This document shows, one piece after another, positions 4,207-6,431 of a DNA stretch of 6,431 nucleotides. Each line of letters begins with the position of its first letter. Position 1 is the stretch's first letter. Below the pieces are notes generated by a model. That model had not been told where the DNA came from and did no database searches. It worked only from the letters and a program-made list of their open reading frames with translations. The stretch is taken from the NCBI GenBank assembly GCA_003561815.1, contig PWVP01000193.1, forward strand, positions 1 through 6,431, read 5' to 3'. The stretch is from Campylobacterota bacterium (GTDB taxonomy: Bacteria; Campylobacterota; Campylobacteria; Campylobacterales; SZUA-545). The position numbers and the translations under genes were made by a program.

Positions 4207-6431
4207 ATGTACCTGCTTGAGAGCACCTTTTTTATCGAGACCACGGCACAGTCGGAGGGGGCGCACTTTTTCGTCCGCTCTCTGGGTGCGGGTCGCTCTC
4301 TGGTGGCGATGCTGGATGATGCCAGCCACAAAACCCTGCTTCGCGAGAGTGTGGAGGGGTTGATCCATAGTGAGGGGAGCCTCTCCTTTCGTACCCTGCT
4401 GCTGCTTTTGGGGCGCAAATCGACCCGATGGCCTCAGGTGCGCGCCCACTTTCTGCTTTTTGATACACAGGTGGGGGATCTGCAGCACTTCTCCCTAAAC
4501 GCCCCGGCCATCTTGATCAAACGCGAGGATGGCAGCGTCCAGAAGCTGGGTGAGGCGGCGACTCAGATGGATGAGAGCAGTGTGCTGATTGAGCGGGTGG
4601 AGAGCGCCTCTATAGCAACCCTCTTTTGTTCCCTGGATTCGCGACTCGCGCTTTTGGTGGAGAACCATCTGCCCTACTGCTTCTCTAAAAAGGAGATCGT
4701 CGATGTGCTGGCGCGCTTTACCGATGAGGAGGAGGCGCACCGCTTTGACTTTCTCTTTCTCAACCACGAGATCGCACGCAGCCGCCGTCTGAGCCGTCAG
4801 GATGTGGTCGATGCCAACCTCGAAGCGATTATGGCCTATGAGGAGAAGCTCGAGGGGCTCTTTGAGAAGTATGTGGGCGAAGATCCCGCCGCCTCGACCA
4901 ACACCATGCTGATCTTTAATGAGCTGATGATCAACGCTTTAGAGCACGGGGCGCTAGGGATCGATCAGGCCACTAAACAGCAGCTGATGAGCGAGGGCTC
5001 CTATGAGGGCTACATCGAGGAGCTGCAAGAGCAGGTGGATGCCAGGCTCCATGTGGCGCTGGACTTCTACAGTGGCGGTATGCTCCGCATCTCCATCACC
5101 GATGAGGGGGAGGGGTTTGATTATCAAGGCCACCTTCAGAGGATGGAGGAGCTCTCCGTAGGCGCCTACCGTGGGCGGGGGCTGATTATGGCCCACCAGA
5201 TCGCCACGGCGGTCTTTTATAGCAACCACGGCCGTACGGTCACCTTCTTTATGCGGTTTAAGAGCGGACCTCAAGAGGAGAGTATCGAGCTGGGCGATGA
5301 GACGCTGCTTCGGGCGATGACGGTGCTCTATGTGGAGGATGATAACTTTATCCGCACCCATGTGGCCCATCTGCTCAAGCGGGCGGTGCGTAACCTTCTG
5401 CTGGCTGAGAACGGCCAGGTGGGGCTGGAGCTCTTTGAGCGCTACCGCCCCGATATTGTGGTCACCGATGTGGAGATGCCGCTGATGGGCGGACTGGAGA
5501 TGGCCGAGCGGATTAAGAGGATCGATCGCGATACGCCGCTGATTGTCACCACCGCGTACAACACCGAGGAGTTCTTTATTCGCGCCATCGATGCGGGGGT
5601 GGATAAGTTTCTTGCCAAGCCCATCAGGGTGCCCAATCTGCGCCGGACACTCTATGACTTCGCCCGCAGTGTCTATCTGAAAAACCAGGCCAAAGAGCAG
5701 CTGCGGCTCAAAGAGGTGGCCAAAGAGAGTCTGATTGCCGATCTGCACACCCAAAACCGCTACGCCCAGGCGCAGCAAAAAGCGGCGCTGGCCAAACAGC
5801 AGCTGGTGCTGCGCGATGAGAGCGAGCAGCTAGGCGGCGGTCTGCGTGCGGCGGTCTGGTACCGGCCTTTAGAGACCCTAAGCGGCGATGTGTACGGGGT
5901 GGTGCGATTAGATGAGCAAAAGAGCCTGATCTATCTGGTTGACAGCATGGGAAAAGGGCTGTCCGCTTCGGTGACGGCGATTCTTTCGGCCGCCTTTATC
6001 AACCGCGCAGCCAAACTGAGCATGGAGCGCGGCGGCTTATCGCTACAAAAGGCCTTGACCGACTACAGCGGCTTTATCCGCGACTATCTGCTCGAAGAGG
6101 AGTGTGTCAGCTTCACGATGGTGCTTGTCGATCAGGAGGCGTCGGCTATCGGCTGGGCTTCGGCGGGGATGTATCCGATGCTGCTCAAAAGCGGCGGTGA
6201 GGTGTGCGCGCTGCAGGGGGGCGATCCCCCCTTTGGCCCTTGGAGCGAGGGGGTGCAGATTCACACCCGTGCGCTGCCTGAGAGCTTTTTATTGCTGCTC
6301 TTTAGTGATGGTGTGGTGGAGCATGAGGCGCTTAGTTCCGAGACGATCGCTGCGATTTTAGAGAGCTCAGAGAGTGCAGATAGGGTGCGCGCGCGCTTTG
6401 AGGAGCAGGTGGCGGCACTCGAGGCGCTCGA
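4207..6431 (+). CDS. Partner-switch regulator: PP2C-like, HATPase kinase, receiver, coiled coil, PP2C phosphatase (C-terminus cut by window end)
   Basis: The frame is open without a stop from ATG 4207 to the window edge: 741 codons seen. Residues 1-150 resemble a SpoIIE-type PP2C fold with its metal residues lost. Residues about 185-355 are an RsbW-like HATPase serine kinase: E239 and N243 in FNELMINALEHG (N box), DEGEGF at 299-304 (G1), GRGLIMAHQI from 323 (G2). Residues about 370-490 are a CheY-like receiver: acidic E377/D378/D379, phosphoacceptor D421 in VTDVEMPLMGG, T449 and K471 in LAKPI. A coiled coil (about 490-545) leads to a SpoIIE/RsbU PP2C domain with intact SGD (559-561), DSMGKG (579-584) and SDG (700-702). 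The usual last motif (DDxT) is still to come, so perhaps 20-40 residues are missing. The order kinase-receiver-phosphatase recalls Vibrio SypE. The gene starts 5 bases after the STAS stop with a weak ribosome site (AAGG, 4193-4196), suggesting translational coupling. Predicted cytoplasmic. Confidence 0.88.
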   Translation, partial: MYLLESTFFIETTAQSEGAHFFVRSLGAGRSLVAMLDDASHKTLLRESVEGLIHSEGSLSFRTLLLLLGRKSTRWPQVRAHFLLFDTQVGDLQHFSLNAPAILIKREDGSVQKLGEAATQMDESSVLIERVESASIATLFCSLDSRLALLVENHLPYCFSKKEIVDVLARFTDEEEAHRFDFLFLNHEIARSRRLSRQDVVDANLEAIMAYEEKLEGLFEKYVGEDPAASTNTMLIFNELMINALEHGALGIDQATKQQLMSEGSYEGYIEELQEQVDARLHVALDFYSGGMLRISITDEGEGFDYQGHLQRMEELSVGAYRGRGLIMAHQIATAVFYSNHGRTVTFFMRFKSGPQEESIELGDETLLRAMTVLYVEDDNFIRTHVAHLLKRAVRNLLLAENGQVGLELFERYRPDIVVTDVEMPLMGGLEMAERIKRIDRDTPLIVTTAYNTEEFFIRAIDAGVDKFLAKPIRVPNLRRTLYDFARSVYLKNQAKEQLRLKEVAKESLIADLHTQNRYAQAQQKAALAKQQLVLRDESEQLGGGLRAAVWYRPLETLSGDVYGVVRLDEQKSLIYLVDSMGKGLSASVTAILSAAFINRAAKLSMERGGLSLQKALTDYSGFIRDYLLEEECVSFTMVLVDQEASAIGWASAGMYPMLLKSGGEVCALQGGDPPFGPWSEGVQIHTRALPESFLLLLFSDGVVEHEALSSETIAAILESSESADRVRARFEEQVAALEAL

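Noticed and set aside
4954..5778. Minus-strand frame of 274 codons in the large regulator region
   Set aside because: The plus strand here encodes intact HATPase and receiver motifs in one continuous frame; the minus frame has no recognisable domain.
1..6431. CRISPR arrays, tRNA or rRNA genes
   Set aside because: No regularly spaced direct repeats, and no cloverleaf or ribosomal RNA sequence, were seen on either strand.

Overview
The window most likely comes from a chemosynthetic or free-living member of the Campylobacterota (Epsilonproteobacteria) with fairly high GC. The main reason is the tight nifS-nifU pair: a NIF-type cysteine desulfurase and a full three-domain NifU with no other nitrogen-fixation gene nearby, the arrangement this phylum uses for general Fe-S cluster assembly. 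The genus cannot be fixed from the sequence.

Layout. Positions 1-190 (+) are the right end of an IS3-family insertion sequence, with the last 46 codons of its transposase. It faces a small unidentified ORF on the minus strand (112-402), whose 3' end appears to be cut and replaced by IS sequence. Next come nifU (408-1373) and nifS (1377-2549), both on the minus strand, with 3 bases between them and transcribed towards the IS. A 162-base divergent intergenic region (2550-2711) holds two inverted repeats on the nifS side and a possible -10 box on the plus side.

From 2712 to the window end a plus-strand operon encodes (i) a membrane chemoreceptor-like protein with almost no periplasmic part, (ii) a 99-residue STAS-domain protein, and (iii) a large multidomain protein, open from 4207 to beyond the window edge (741 codons visible). 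I read the large protein as: degenerate PP2C-like domain, RsbW-type HATPase kinase, CheY-like receiver, coiled coil, and SpoIIE/RsbU-type PP2C phosphatase.

How they may work together. The STAS protein would be the substrate. The HATPase domain of its neighbour would phosphorylate it on a serine, the C-terminal PP2C domain would dephosphorylate it, and the receiver domain between them would set the balance. The kinase-receiver-phosphatase order and the small STAS partner recall SypE/SypA of Vibrio fischeri. The differences here are the extra N-terminal domain that looks like a dead phosphatase, and a co-transcribed methyl-accepting protein that could connect chemosensory-type signalling to the switch. 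The target of the STAS protein (sigma factor, diguanylate cyclase, biofilm machinery or other) is not in the window.
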